Of a stretch of DNA of 64,000 bases, positions 24,014 to 37,000 are shown in pieces. Source of the stretch: Cinclus cinclus (taxonomy: Eukaryota > Chordata > Aves > Passeriformes > Cinclidae). Within the stretch, counting starts at the first letter, position 1. Each line of letters begins with the position of its first letter. Under the pieces are notes generated by a model that ran no database searches, was not told the origin of the DNA, and saw only the letters and a list, made by a program, of their open reading frames with translations. The translations under genes and the position numbers were made by a program. The DNA is taken from assembly GCF_963662255.1 (NCBI RefSeq), contig NC_085046.1, forward strand, positions 141,189,762-141,253,761, in the 5' to 3' direction.

Positions 24014-27000
24014 GGAAAGGAGGATGGTTAGGAGGAGGAACTGCATAAGTAAGAGTAAGGCATAGTCATTTTCTATTTGGCTCAGTGATTTATTTTACAG
24101 TTTCTTACCTGACATGGGAGGTTCTGATTTTACAGCACCTCATACCTAGTTTTAGAGGAAGCCTCAGAAAGCCAGTGGGAAGGGTTTCAAATGGCCACAA
24201 TCAAGGTGAGTGCAGATCCTTTTTTACTCTCTACTGTCTGCATCTGTTACAGATGTGGGCTGGCAGTCTCTGTGATCACAGCCAGCTACACCTGAGCAAA
24301 TGTGTCTGGTGGGGTCATCTTCCCTCCCTTGGAGGCCCAGCAGCCTCTGAGCTATATCTATCATCAGAGAGTAATTTTGCCCAGGAAGTTGGATTCAACC
24401 AGACTCCAAGACTCTAAAAGCTGTGAGAGTTAAGCAAGTGCAATGCTTGGCTGAATTACCATAGATTGGCTCATAGTAAGTTGCCAGAGGAATTACTTTG
24501 TACTCATGGTACTGCTATGTATGTTTTTGTAGCAGACAAGCATCAGCAGAAGGAGGAGGCACAAGGTGTGAAACAGAATCACTCTGACTCCAGAGAAAAG
24601 CCACCATTTAGCATTCAGGATGAAATCCTAGGGTAGGTTTGTCACCAGCAGAATGGCATGGGGTAACACACGGTATACTGTCTTTGTCACTCAAGTGACA
24701 CTGTGTGCTGGTGAAACTATGCCAAGAAGCATCTTTTATGTGGTGGAACTTGCTCCAAAGAAATCTAATCTGGTGCTCAGGATGAGCTGTCATGAAAACT
24801 CCCAAGGCTTTTCTTGCCCTGCCCTCACTCAAAAGGCAGTTCCAGGTTTGGTGAAGAGCTGCATCTGCCATGTGCTCTTTTGTTTTTAGGCAGCTGAACA
24901 GTGATAGAGGCAGGTGTCTCTCACTTCTTGCAAGGTTTAATCCTCCTTGCTCTGGGTGTTCATCCCTTTTTGTAGGCAGATGTCAGGGCTTGCAGGGTAT
25001 CTGTCTCTGCACCTGGGCCAGGCTGATAGTTTTTTTCCCCCAGGAGTTTTCTAAGAATTTGTTAGCCTCTCCATCCCCCAGTTCTCATCATCTCTGTGGG
25101 AAAACGTAGTTTTTCTTAAATTTTTTTTTTTAAATCCTTTCCTCCCCTCATAATAAGGACACCAGGGATATTTGCAAAAGCTACCAAGAAAAAAACCCAA
25201 CAAACTTCTCTCTTTAAATGCAGGAAATTGCCACATCAAGCAGGTTGCAAACTTCTTTCAAGGACAAAGATGACCATACTGCATACTCAGTGGATTTCCA
25301 TGTGACCTTCATCAAACAGTGCACAAGTTGTGTGTCTGTCCTGTATGACTTGAACAGCAGATTCTACATGGCAGTCCACATACCTGGCCTTATTCCCCTC
25401 CCTTCTTTTCTGTTCAGGAATAATAATAATTTCTCTCAGTCAATAAAATCATTATTTTAGTTTTTGGATAATTACTGCTCTTCCTGGTCTTTATTAGCAA
25501 AATATTTTTAATTGATCCTATTTGTCTCCCATCATTATAGGAAAACTGAGAATTGATTTAAGCATTTAGTTGGTGTGGGCAGACAGTGTTTTCTGGGGGA
25601 ACCCATTACTATAATAAGAGCAGCATGCTTTTGAGGCCAGGACAGTCCTGTCCTCATATTTTTGGTCTTTGTATTTCTTACAGAATGACACTCCCAGGGC
25701 TACTAATTCCCCTAGAATAAGCTGTAATGGTGAGAAGCCTTTTCTCTGATTTAGTTCACAAAATACTGCGCTGCTTCAGGAGGAAAAAGGCAAGACAGAC
25801 ACCCCCTACTCCTTTGGGAATATTCACTCCCTCTGGTTTCCATGTTTCCAGTTTGCAAGGGATGGCAGATGCTAAGTGCAGCTTTGACTCTTTGTTTGCT
25901 TTTGCCATTTCTCAACTGCAGGTGCACTGATGGAGCCAGTGTGACTTTTATGGAGCAGAGGAAGGAGAAATCTGCAGAGCCTTCATAGTTAAATAGCACA
26001 GCATAAAAAACACTGCTGTCCTGCAATTTGTCCTATAGTCTGGAAAAATGTTTTTCACTGTTAGTAACGTATTTAGACTTGCTTTTAGCAGCTAAGCTTG
26101 CAATGTGGTATATTTGTTTTATTATCTGAGTTTTTACCTCTAAGGTCTCACAAAAGACCTTCAACACAGCCAGATGCTACTGTTATACAGTAGACTACTG
26201 AGCACTGAGTAAATGAAGCAGAAGAATATTGCATTGTTAGTTGGAGCTCTGTCTAATGTAATTGTAAATATTTGAACACATGTTCTTTAAAGTTACCTCT
26301 GTCTTATTTCATTAGTTGACAAATGAATGTCGCAGTAAACAAGATTTTTGAGCAAGTTTTTTAAAAAACCAAACATGTCTTCAGGCCAAGTATGGCTAGA
26401 CTACAGCAAGAACAGTAGTGCTGCAAGTAAGTTTTGAAGCAGCTGGTCCTCCCATGCTTATGAGACCCACATGCAGAGAGAGCTCAAATGCAATCTTGCT
26501 TTCTGCAGCATCAGAGATCTCAGCCTTCTTTTCAGACCTCCTTGGACGGATCTGCACAGTTTGAGGCTTATATGGACATATTGTAAAAGACTGGGGCTGA
26601 GAGCCTTTTAAATTCCTCCCCACCTCTGTGAAGAGATTTGCCTCTGGACGTGGCAGACCAGGGAAGTGGAGTTTGCTGTGTGCTTTTGTTCTACCATCCT
26701 GTCTCCATGGCTTTCATGCTGGTTTGTAGAGAAATGGAGTACTTCCAGTCATTTGTGAATGTATTCTTATGAGCTTTCTCTAAGTATAAGGTAAGACTAA
26801 TTGCATAAGCCTCAGATGGAGATTCCTGGAAACAGGAGAAGCTGACATGCCCCATTGAAGAGTCAGAAGAAGAGAGCGTAGTTGGGCTTGGGGCTCCATT
26901 CCCCCCTCTGTGTCCACACTATGTGATTGATTTAAGAGGTGTAGTTACTGCAGCTATAGGGAGAAGAATGGAGGCCAGGGTTGATCTTGGGGCTTGGATG

Positions 27001-27094
27001 AAATCAAATATAGTTTTTTTAACATCCACACTGACATACTCATTACTGGTCTGGGTTGGTTGGTGTTTTGTTTGGTCTGTTGGTTCTCTGGTTG
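24014..27094. other. unique DNA, no gene recognised
   Basis: Mixed-composition sequence with open frames up to 110 codons (24085-24417, plus strand), none recognisable. No LTR or CR1 end was seen. Confidence 0.45.
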
Positions 27095-27112
27095 TTTTTT
27101 TTTTTTTTTTTT
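27095..27112. repeat. 18-base T homopolymer
   Basis: A pure T-run following a short TTTGG-rich region. It could be a poly(A) tail of an inserted minus-strand sequence, but no retrocopy body was recognised next to it. Confidence 0.9.
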
Positions 27113-29023
27113 CCAGATCACCACTGAAGTAACATTTCAGTTATCTTGATATTTCCTACAACTAAATTAATCTGAAAGTGTGTCTTCCCCAGAATAAACT
27201 ATATCCCTGTAGATTTGGAGCCTTCAGCCTCTCCATAACAGCCTCTGTTACATGACTGTATTGCATTCAATTTTTTTCCCCTTTTATTCTATCTGAAAGC
27301 ATAGTTCATACTACATCTCTGCATGCAGAACATGATTTACTTGAGAGCACTGGTGCTTTGATCCTGATAATCAATTATATTCCTTCCAATACAATGCCAT
27401 GCCAAGACAATTTGTGATTTCTATATCCTCTAAGTTAATCTCACCTTTTATGCTTTGAAGAAGACTCAAAAGAAAAAAAGTAGGATAAACAAAAAGGTTT
27501 GTTTTCACTCTCTTGCTTTCATCTGTTCTTAGAACTGGAGTGGGATCAGATGTCAGGAATGCTGGGAAGTCAGAAAATTTTGGTGCTGCAGAGTGATCTG
27601 GCTATGTGGCTTTTCCTTGTGTTCCAAGTCCAATATTTTAGAAAATTCAATAACCTTCTAGTGAAAGTGGCTGCATTGATCTTCAGGATAGAAAAGCTGC
27701 TCTGGATCATTTTGCATGCTGGTTAATATTTTGGCCTTTTATATGTCAGCTTTTTAATCTTTCCATTGCAAACCATTGATAACAAGGATTAATAACATAA
27801 ATACTTTTAATTTTTGAAGAAAAGACTGTTCTGAAGTAATACTGGCTTGTAATTCAGGATTTGTGAGGCATCACCATTGGTAATATCCTACAAGTATTTG
27901 CATGATGGGACAAATGCAAGTAATCTGACGTAGTAAGCTAAGAAACATATTTGTTTCCAGATAATTGTAGCAGTGAGCAGATGCACATTGGAAAAGGAGG
28001 CAGTGGGAAGGTGGTTCTGTGTAACACTGGAAATGTGCTTGGCTAATTGTGCAGCCACCTGTGGTCGTGCAGATGGCAATATCTGTGCCACAGCTGCAAT
28101 TTTCACCAAAGCCCTGCTATCCCTGGCAGAAGCAGCTGTAGCCTTTAAGGAGGGGAGAAAGGGAGCAGCTCAAGCTGTCTCACTTCTGGATTCCAAATTA
28201 CCAATTGATGTAATTCCAAGTCACCAGATAAACTATGCCTAATGTTTCACACTGTGCTTCAAGGCTTGCAGTGTTTCTGTAGGTGTAACAGCTGAAATAT
28301 TTAAACCAGCAGCTGCTGAACCCTAATGAAAAGAACTGAGACTGGACTCTGTAGCATAATCAACACCTGCTGTGACATGAAATGTTTTGAGTTTTTTATT
28401 TCATCTTCTATCTTATATACTTAAGTTATTGTGGAGGTTTATCAGGTTTAATTACAAAGGTAAGAAAATCCATATGCTTTTAGTTTGAGAGTTCCTGATT
28501 TTATACTTCTAAAAGCTTTGTAGTGTTTGTCTTCTTCCAAAAGGCAGTGGCATTTCTAGCCATGTGATCATAGGAGCTGACTGCTGCTGAAGATGTAGGT
28601 ATTTTGGATTACTTGCTTTGATCTAGATTTTTTTTTTTTTTGTGTCTCTTGAATTCAGTACTGGATTTTCTATTTTTCAAAGGTAATTAGGATCTTAAGT
28701 GATGAATGCTTAAAATGTGAATCTCCTCCAAGTCCCATATGCTTGTCTCCTTGGCTCTCTTCTCTGCTGAAAGATGTCAGCTGGAATTCCATGCTTGCTC
28801 TTTGTTTTGCAGGAAAACACCAAGCAATCTGTTTTGTGATCCACACATCAGGGCTGTGCCACAAAATACATTCTCCTTTCTTGTAATGAATCATAATGCT
28901 AAAATGCTGGACTTTGAGGAAAGACTCTTGGGTACTGGGAATAGGAGTTATAGGACATTCCTTGGATGGATGGGACATGCAGAATGTCCTTCCCTTTTTT
29001 ATGCATGAGAAATACTTGACTGG
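27113..29023. other. unique DNA, no gene recognised
   Basis: It contains a 14-base T-run at 28628-28641 and overlapping frames near 28.7-29.1 kb that run into the LTR. No known product or repeat was recognised. Confidence 0.45.
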
Positions 29024-29522
29024 TGTAAAAGTGCGATTAGTGTTTTTTCCTGCCCTTCTCGGGCAGGTTTCAGCCACAAGGTCTGCAAGCACTGCCTTTC
29101 TAAGCAGTCAGCTCTTATGTGATTTCACCTTCACTCACAGGGACCTTCTTCAGCCAATGGAAAGAGACCAGAAAAGCAGCTCAGACATTTTCCACAGGCT
29201 TTATTCTTCCATGAAGGGCAGGTCAGGCAGCAATCCAAGTACATGGGTTACTACAAGTACTTTTATAGGGTTCGGGGGGGGGGGGGATCAAAAGTAGACC
29301 AATAAGGTACAGGATTGAAACACTATCCAACTACATCAAGGTTCTTTGTGTAAAATAACCAATTACTAAGAATCAATTCTAATCAACCATCTTCTAAAAA
29401 GATAATAATATTCTAACATTTTTCTAACATTAGTTGTTCTAAGTAAGTAGTTTTTCTTATCTCAAAGAGAATACCAAGGGGACCTCACAGGGGTATCTGC
29501 AGAGGAATCCATCTGCTCTACA
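29024..29522 (-). mobile_element. solo LTR, same family as 17773-18258, minus strand
   Basis: Collinear with the LTR at 17773-18258 from its left edge (TGTAAAAG) through CTTCTCGGGCAG, CTCACAGGGACCTTCTTCA, CACAGGCTTTATT, CTTTTATAGGGTTCGGG, AAGTAGTTTTTCTTATCTCA and GGTATCTGCAGAGGAAT to the right edge GCTCTACA. The two copies look roughly 80% identical by eye and have similar lengths (499 and 486 bp). The G-run after the TATA box has grown to 13 bases (29274-29286) against 7 in the other copy. No target-site duplication was found. The right edge abuts an old CR1 3' region. The left edge is less certain than the right. Confidence 0.83.
29260..29267 (-). promoter_or_regulatory. TATA box of second minus-strand LTR
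   Basis: CTTTTATA (TATAAAAG on the element strand) is at the position homologous to 18007-18014 of the other LTR, with AATAAA downstream at 29200-29205. Confidence 0.65.
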
Positions 29523-29539
29523 GCCACCTGTGTAAAAAG

Positions 29540-30025
29540 TTTGTCTAGAGAGTGGCCATCGTGTACATATTCTTGACACCTAAGCATAAAATGCCAAATG
29601 TCCTCAGGATGGTTGGGAGTTGGAGCACATGCCACATGTAGACAAGCTGAGGGATCTGGTCTTGGTCACTCTGAGGAAATGAAGGCTTTGACAGACCTGA
29701 AAGGAGTCCCCTGGTACCTATGGGGAGGTTACTGAGATGATGGAGCCAAGTTCTGCATGGCAATGCATGGTGTGAAAATGAGAGTCAAGAGGTGTAAACT
29801 GGAAGAGGTTCATGCTGTTTACAAGGGAGAAAATTTTTCCCCATGAGGGCAGTCAGGCAGTGAAGCAAGTTATGCAAAGATATTTTACAGCTTCTCTGCT
29901 TGTGGCTTTTCAAGACTCAACTGGATAAAACCCTGACAACATTGTCTGATCTTAAATCTATGCCTGGTTTGGGCTAAAAGTTAGACCTCCTACGGTCCCT
30001 TCCAGTCTCCACTGTCTTATGATAA
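29540..30025 (+). mobile_element. old CR1 LINE 3' fragment
   Basis: The segment ends in the CR1 3' signature (GGTCCCTTCCAGTCTCCACT, then a degraded TTATGAT). Upstream it carries the usual CR1 3' UTR phrases in order: GTTCATGCTGTTTACAAGGG near 29808, a TTTTCAAGACTCAACTGGATA block near 29908 and a CTGGTTTGGGCTAAAAGTTAGAC block near 29964. Several indels indicate an old 5'-truncated copy. It lies directly beside the LTR; which element inserted first is not clear. Confidence 0.7.
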
Positions 30026-31200
30026 TAGGATTTGGTGTATTTTTTCCTGCCATAATTTTTGCATGAAGTATGAACTTTGAGGCAGAGCCCTTTTCAGGTC
30101 ATAGCATCAGCATGAGGGAAATGGGAAGTCATGGAAGAGCCACTGTGACACAGGCTTTTAATGGATCCCCAGTCACAGGACAAATTACGTAGATATTACT
30201 AACTGAGTATTCATGAGAACACAGAACAGGAAGGGAGTGCAGGAGACTGACCACTGGCCTCTGTTATTGCCCACAGCTATGACATATCTACCCTTTTTAG
30301 AAAAATATCCTCTTATTTTAAAATCAAGCAATGTTTTACTACCGTTCCTGTTCCAAGACTCTTCCAGAATCTCTACTTTCCCTTTGTTAGAAAACTCCTA
30401 ATTTGTAGTTTGAATTTATTAATGACATGTTTAAATCTTTTGTTCTGCTTTTTATTTTTTATTTTTTTGCTATGGTTTAAATAGCGCTTCTGGTACTTAT
30501 TTCCTTGAAATGTCTGTAGAAAGTAAACCAATCCATATCAGCTTTCATCTGGGAAGTTAAGCAAGCAAGGTCTCCCAGGTTTCTCTCATAAGAGAATCTT
30601 CTCATTCTCCTCACCAATCTGCACAGCTTCAGTCTGAATTAATTGATCTGAGACTGGATTACCAATGCAGTACACATTACTCCTGGTGAGATCCTTCTAA
30701 AATTCCATACAATGCAATTAATATTTGTGCAGATCCATTGGAAATATTTAAGTTAATGCATCCTATGACTGCTTTTGCTTTCTTTTATGGGCACCAGGAC
30801 TTCTGTGGCAGCATCTGCTTTTACAACAGTTTATAGTGCATTGCTAATGTGTCTTCCTGTATGTTGCTTGTCTACCTTTTATGATCATTTAATCTTTTAA
30901 GTAGTTCTCAAGGTTTTGTGGTTACCTTGCTTTTCTGGTTACCTCCATTTTTGCGTTGTTGACAACTCTTCATCTTTTATAACTGGTGGCATGGGTTTAT
31001 TCCTGAAGAACTCTGCTTTTGTGGGAGGCCTTCCTCCAGCCTCATACTCTTCCTTTTCACTACCATGGTTTCAACTTTTCTAGCTCCTTCAAGGGTGGTC
31101 TCCTGATGATCTCTATATTCACAAATTTAATTTGTAATTATTTATAGGAGTTGAGATGGGTGAAAGCTGACTGCATTTTTCCTGAGAAATGCAACCTGAT
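30026..31200. other. unique DNA, no gene recognised
   Basis: AT-rich sequence between two CR1 tails with only short open frames. Confidence 0.45.
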
Positions 31201-31282
31201 GGTGGTGGCAACCCTGTCCATGGCAGGGGGCTTCGAACCAGATGATCTTGAAACTGTCTTCCAACTTAACTCATTCTATGAA
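31201..31282 (+). mobile_element. CR1 LINE 3' tail
   Basis: CCTGTCCATGGCAGGGGGCT, then GAACCAGATGATCTTGAAAC, then CTTCCAACTTAACTCATTCT: the terminal part of the CR1 3' UTR, severely 5'-truncated. The 126-codon frame starting at 31242 begins inside this tail and is not recognised. Confidence 0.85.
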
Positions 31283-34200
31283 TAAGTTATTGGAAATCTT
31301 AGGTTTCACTGACAACACATGCCCTTCCTTATTCTTCTCTGAAACCCTGATTTTGCTGGAGCCAAGCCCAACTGCTGCTGAACTATGCACTGCACAAGAA
31401 CAAAGAGCAGAAAGGCAAGAAGTCCTACAACCTCTTAAAAACATGGGAGAGAATTCACCAGGTACCTTGCCCTTACCTAATATGGGCTATGTCCAAGGTG
31501 CACTGTTAGCACTCCTGTTTTCCCCTTGTCATCAACAACCAATAAAGGCCTCTCAATTTTCATTCACTTGTTTCAAAGTCAACATGGAGATGCCAGCCAA
31601 AGCTCTGACTGATGGACATTGATTTGACATTGACTGATGGATAACTTCTAGCTCTTTCTGATAGCTGAGCTTAGTAAATGGCATTCCTGCTTAATAACAA
31701 GACTAAGAGCTCACAGAGCTCACAGGCAAGTGATGCATGTGCAGAAGAAATTTTGCTTGCTAAGCCTTCCTCCTGAGGAATCATTTCATAGGGCACCAGG
31801 TATGTAATATTAGTGCTAATATTATTTAAATTGCAAGTAATTGTTACATAACACTTCCAGTGAAGAGACAGAACTAGGCACCATTAAAGCAACATGAGTT
31901 GCCAAAAAATAAGGATTCAGGGCTGGAGGTACTAGAACTTTGTGTTCTATCAATTCTTCTAAAGGATAACTAACAAAATCAGGCTTCCAACAAAATAAAT
32001 GACTACTCCCAAAGGCAATGGTGACTATTCTATATGGTACTTGCTCCTGCTGTAGATTCACATTAGTCTCTGCCAAGTAATCCTGAAGTGTGCTTTAGTG
32101 GTCAGAGCTAGTGGAAAAGCTAGTCAGCTCTACAAAGCAACAGTTCCAGGGGCTGAATGAGAAAAGCTTCCATAGAGCTTGAAACCTCACTTAATCCTTA
32201 GCTAATGTACAAACTGACATGATAATATTGAGTTTATCTGGCTCCTGTGGTTAAGATCCTGTTAGGCCCTAGATCAGTGATTTCTGAGAAGTGTTAGTGA
32301 AGCAAAGCATTAGGGTTTTCTTTAGTTCTACCAGCTCTCTTGATGTTTCATTTTACTTTTTGCTTGAATATTTTTCTCATCTCAGCCTGCAGGTAGGCTG
32401 GATTCTCCTTTTAATGGAAAAAAGAAAATCCTTCTGCAATTAGCCATAAACTGGGCCAAGTTTGAGTCTACATGCATATGTGTTTTCCCAGAAAAATCCA
32501 GTGCCACTGAGACAAAAAGTACACTTTCCCCTGCTTTTGTTGTTGTTGACAACAGGGAACTTCGGGCATTTGGGCTTTCAGCAAAAAAAAAAAAAAAAAA
32601 AAGAGTGGGTTTTGATAAGATCCTGGATGCATAAGTGGAAAAAAAAAAGGTATATTTTAATTTAAAAACCAGTAAAATTTCAACAAAAAGTGCAGTAGCA
32701 AATATGCATCCACTTTGTTTTTTACGAACTCTCAGTTCTCAGTTTTTGGAGATCATGGAGAAGGAAGAAAAAGGCTAGGTGAAGGCTTGTCACTTTGGGT
32801 CTTTCCATGAACTGTGCATGTGCAGGATATGTGATGGAGCTGTCCATACTGCAAATACTACTATGCCTGGAACATTTGATTCCTCCTACCAGAGCAGGGG
32901 CAGGGACACTGCACTGCCTGTCTCCTGGTGTGTGTTCTGGGGATGAGGCTGCTCTGGGTAGAGGGGAGAGTGGTGAGGGTGGGACTGCAGCCCCTTGCAA
33001 GTCCCCAAGGTCTGGCCAGTGAAGATGTGCTTGATTCAGGACTTAACACTGAGGATTTCAAGGGAGTTACAGTGACATGGCAACCAAGACAGAACAGTTG
33101 TTTGTGCTGTATATAACAGGAATAGAACTGAAAACTGTGATGCTTTAAAATTTTGCTGTTTTTTTCCCCCAGGAGCCACCTTTAACTAGAGTTTAATGAG
33201 CTCCCAGCAATAGGCACAAGTAGGAGTAAAACACTCACGCAGCCTACTGCACCAATTAGTTCAAACAAGGCGACAGTGAAGACACTTTTTATAAAGATTT
33301 TCATGAAAACATTCCAGATCTCCTTCCTTCCACATTCTCAGATGCGATAATAAAATTGTGATTTAAAAAATTTCCAAGAATGTAAAATCAATGCAGGGTT
33401 TGGTATCCCTTAGTTTTCTAGCCAGATAACAGATATAACAGATTTTAGACTTGTTAATATCAAAATAGTGGTCTTGATGTTTTGTTAACAAAGTGATTCT
33501 TTGCTTGAAGTGGCAGAAAAAATCCACATAAGGAAGGAGTTTCTGTTTCATGTAGCTAAATGGTGTTTTATCAGAGCAGCAATGCTGCCATTATTGTTTT
33601 TATCTTAACCTGGCATTAACAAAAGACAAAACAAAAGAGTTCTCTTTGCTCATTTATGAAGGAGAAAATAAACCAATTGTATTATTAGAAAAACATTTTC
33701 ATAAATGAAATATCAAATATTAAAATGGTGTGTATGGTGTAGCGGGCTATTTAAAATCTGAAGTACAAGATCTAGCCAACAACAGTAATAACTCCTTAAA
33801 TATAGCTCTGTATAAATATTTGAATGTGTTTACATGAACATGCATGTGCTTGTGGGTGTGTGACAAACAGACAGCACTTTCCAAAATCAAACCTTTTGAA
33901 ATTTGAAGAATCTCTGAGTTAAGTCTTCTTGTATGTAAGCAGTAAGTGTAAAACTCAGTTCTAGAGAGAGAGACAGAACTCACTAGGTGCACAAGTCATA
34001 TCCCATTTATATGCAGTTTGGTGGTATATACATGAGAAATATTAATTTTCAGGCTCTATTTACAGAGGTGTTTCATCTTAGGTCCCCGACTTGCAGTCAC
34101 AGGAGTTATATTTTCAAGCAGTATGGTACAATAGGAGCAGATCAGTATAATGAAACACTGAATGCTGAAGACCTGCTGTACACCCTCTATATTCCTCAGG

Positions 34201-35490
34201 GTGCACAGGCTCTTTTGGATTAGTTCCCACCTGCTTCCATGGATTGAATGTCCATTGGAGGTTGGAGTGCATTAAGTAGGTGCACTCTTAAAGCCCAGCA
34301 TCTGCTTTAGTTTCACCAGGAACCCAGTCTATATGCTCTGTAACAACTGTAGATTGGAGAGAGAGCGAAATGAGACTGATCTAGAGAATCAGTGCATGGA
34401 CTGACTTCTGATTCAAATGAAAATGTTCACAAAACTCACAGTTTGATATGTCTGTTCAGGTTCATGCAAGCCCCATGGAAGATCATGCCTAAGTCCTGGC
34501 AGGACAGAGCATCCACAAATCAGGGTCAGTCCTTTTTAATGCCAGGTTTTTACTGACAGTCACTTAACTGTTTCTCACTCAGTAAATATGATGACTCTAT
34601 CGTTTTAATAAAAGTGACCCAAATAAAAAGCTTCTGATTAGTTAAAATCCAAGGGCCTATTTCACTCAGGTAAAACATGAATGTAAATATCCAATTAAGC
34701 TTATGAACTTGCTTACAGTAAGACAGAAATAAAAATCTGTAAACAGTAATATGTGAGCAGTAGATTAATGGAGCCTGATTCTGGAATAGATTTGATAATG
34801 AATGACCTAGTAACTGACTCACACTAACATTTGTTTGTAATCTTTGTATCTATCTTCACCTTTTAATCTCATCTCCAATGACCATGGTTTCTAGGACTCT
34901 TCTGTTGTGGATGCACAGCAGATTGCCTTTGATCACAGAAACTGGCTGTGGAGCTTAAGAGTTGCTGGCGTGGATCTGTGTGTATTCCACCTATTTCTAT
35001 TGAGGTGTCTTGCTTTCCAAACCTTGTAGGAATATAAATACCAGTGAGGAGTCTAGTACTTACCCAAGCATGGTGGAATTTGAACAGCAGGTTTCTTAAT
35101 TCTCCATGCTATAGGAAAGCTGACTAAACACAGTGTGCCTGCTTTTCTTTGTGGCTTTGATTTATGATTAAACCATGGTGTTCATCTTCATGCATCTACT
35201 TGTTCTAGTGTGACCCTGACACCAAGACTGATCTAGTTGGTTTATATGGTGGGTCATGTCTGACATGGATGATAATCTTACCACTGATTTTAGTGTCATC
35301 AGGAACAGAACGTGTGTGTTTCCTAAATGAAAACTGAACAGGTCTGAAGGTTTTCTCTTTTGGATGACAGTAAAGCCATCTGGTTAAGTACTCTTTCTAG
35401 TTTTCTAAAGAGAAATAACTCAGTCCAAATAATATTTTGCATTCAAACACTGAAAGAAGTTTACAGCTTTCAAAACTGATTATATTATGA
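31283..35490. other. mostly unique DNA, no gene recognised
   Basis: It holds a 20-base A-run at 32583-32602. An 84-codon minus-strand frame (31822-32076) has a protein-like hydrophobic composition but no recognised family. No CR1 end or LTR was seen. The 32.7-33.1 kb part is locally GC-richer, with three overlapping frames. Confidence 0.4.
32583..32602. repeat. 20-base A homopolymer
   Basis: A pure A-run. No retrocopied gene body was recognised immediately upstream, so it is called only as a homopolymer. Confidence 0.9.
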
Positions 35491-35720
35491 GTCACACAAC
35501 TACAGAGGTTGGAAGGGACATCTGGAGGTGATCTGGCCTAACCCTTCCTGCTCAAGCAGGACCTCACACAGCTGGTTGCCCAAGGCTATATCCAGGTGCA
35601 TTTTGAATATCTCCAAATATCTCAATATCTCTACTCCCTCTGTGGGCAACATTTTAGAGTGCTTGGTCACCCTCACAGTATGAAAGTGTTTGCTGGTGTG
35701 CAGGTGGGAACTCCTTCTTC
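35491..35720 (-). mobile_element. CR1 LINE 3' fragment, minus strand
   Basis: Read from the left it carries the reverse complement of a CR1 3' end: ACAGAGGTTGGAAGGGACAT, GGTGATCTGGCCTAACC, CTCAAGCAGGACCTCACACA and, further in, GTGCTTGGTCACCCTCACAG. It is truncated or diverged beyond about 35720. Confidence 0.85.
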
Positions 35721-36023
35721 CTGCAAAAGACTTTTTTCTTCCCTCCCATAAACATGCCTTGCAGGCTCTTCCTTGCTTACATGCAAATGTTTTAGGTGCT
35801 CCTACTTAAGTCCTGTTTCTTGATTTTTTTTTCTCTTTTGTATCATCCCAAGTCCTTTACTTGTCAACTATATCCATCACTCCCTCACAGGAAACAGTGC
35901 CTTTCCCTACTCACTCCTGCTCGACCTTCAGCCTGAGACTTCCAGGGCTGTGTCCACAGCCTGGAGCTCTGTCTGGGTTGTCTCCACCCTGGCAAGGACA
36001 GATGCTCCCTCCCATACGTTGTG

Positions 36024-36165
36024 GAGACCCCATGCCTGGAAGTGCTCAAGGCCAGCCTGGATTGGGCTTTGAGCAACTGGTGCAGTAAAAGGTGTTCCTG
36101 CCCATGGCAGGGAGGTGGAACATGATGGTCTTTTAGGTCCCTGCAACCCAAGCCAATCTGTGATT
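36024..36165 (+). mobile_element. CR1 LINE 3' tail
   Basis: GGAGACCCCATGCCTGGAAG, GGATTGGGCTTTGAGCAACT, TTCCTGCCCATGGCAGGGAG and AGGTCCCTGCAACCC follow the CR1 3' UTR in order. It lies tail-outward relative to the minus-strand copy at 35491. Several GC-rich open frames on both strands here are by-products. Confidence 0.85.
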
Positions 36166-36816
36166 CAAGTGCACAGTGAGATTTTCCCAGCTCTTTCTGT
36201 CTTGCTGTTGGAATCCAATGTCCTTAGTCCTTGGAAACCCTTTCACACAGAAATGCTGCTTATTTTTTTCTTGAACAGTACCAGTAAGACTAAAGGAAAG
36301 TATAGACTTTAGTTGTCCTTTGCACTTTGTTACACTTTGCCACTAAGATAACCAGTGGGGTGAACCATCACACATGATTGTAGTGTGACATGCTTACTGC
36401 ATAAAAAGGCAATTTCACAACTCATGCTGAGTAAAGCCTTTGGCCAAAGTCCATCTTCTCTTGACCTCACTCTTCCAGAAACAAAAGAAAAATTCTGCCT
36501 GTGGAACTGACAACCTCACTGACATAAATGAAAACCCTCATAGAAATTTTGGATTCCTGTTTATGTGTACACGTGAGGGCAATAATTAACTGTTGCTCTA
36601 CCCTCCATTCCTCTCACTATATCACCTGTAGCCTGAGCACTAGAAATTGTCCGGCTAGGGATGAAATTTCTCCCTTGCTTTTATTGGAGCACATAAGAGG
36701 CCTAAAAATTGAAATCTAGCTGAGACTGCTTTTAGAGCTGCCCTTACAACCCTGGGATTGGAATAAATGAATCTTAGGAGAGGGAAAAAATCTCCAGAGG
36801 GCAATTCTGGCAAGTT

Positions 36817-36884
36817 CATAGAAACATTGAATCACAGGATGCTTTGGATTGGGAGGGACCCTAAAAGTCATCTAGTTCTAGGAA
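36817..36884 (-). mobile_element. short CR1 3' tail, minus strand
   Basis: TCATAGAAACATTGAATCAC followed by GGATTGGGAGGGACC and AAAGTCATCTAGTTC is the reverse complement of the CR1 terminus. Only about 70 bases remain. Confidence 0.8.
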
Positions 36885-37000
36885 ATTAGGAATTATCCAT
36901 TAATAGTGCTTTTAGGAAAACGGTGCTTGATCCTTGTTTGAAACTGTCAGTTCTCACCAGGACATAAGCAATGATTTTTCTTTACAGTTATAAACCTGTT

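Noticed and set aside
27095..27112. T-run as the tail of a minus-strand processed pseudogene
   Set aside because: No gene-derived body, stop codon context or poly(A) signal was recognised next to it, and homopolymers are common.
17773..29522. The two minus-strand LTRs as the ends of one 11.7-kb provirus
   Set aside because: The interval has no long retroviral frames or recognisable gag-pol-env text, no primer-binding site or polypurine tract was seen at the LTR edges, and the LTRs look too diverged for a single insertion.
35861..36312. Overlapping frames on both strands in a GC-richer segment, possible exon cluster
   Set aside because: Much of the segment is a CR1 3' end, which explains the GC content and the low stop density.
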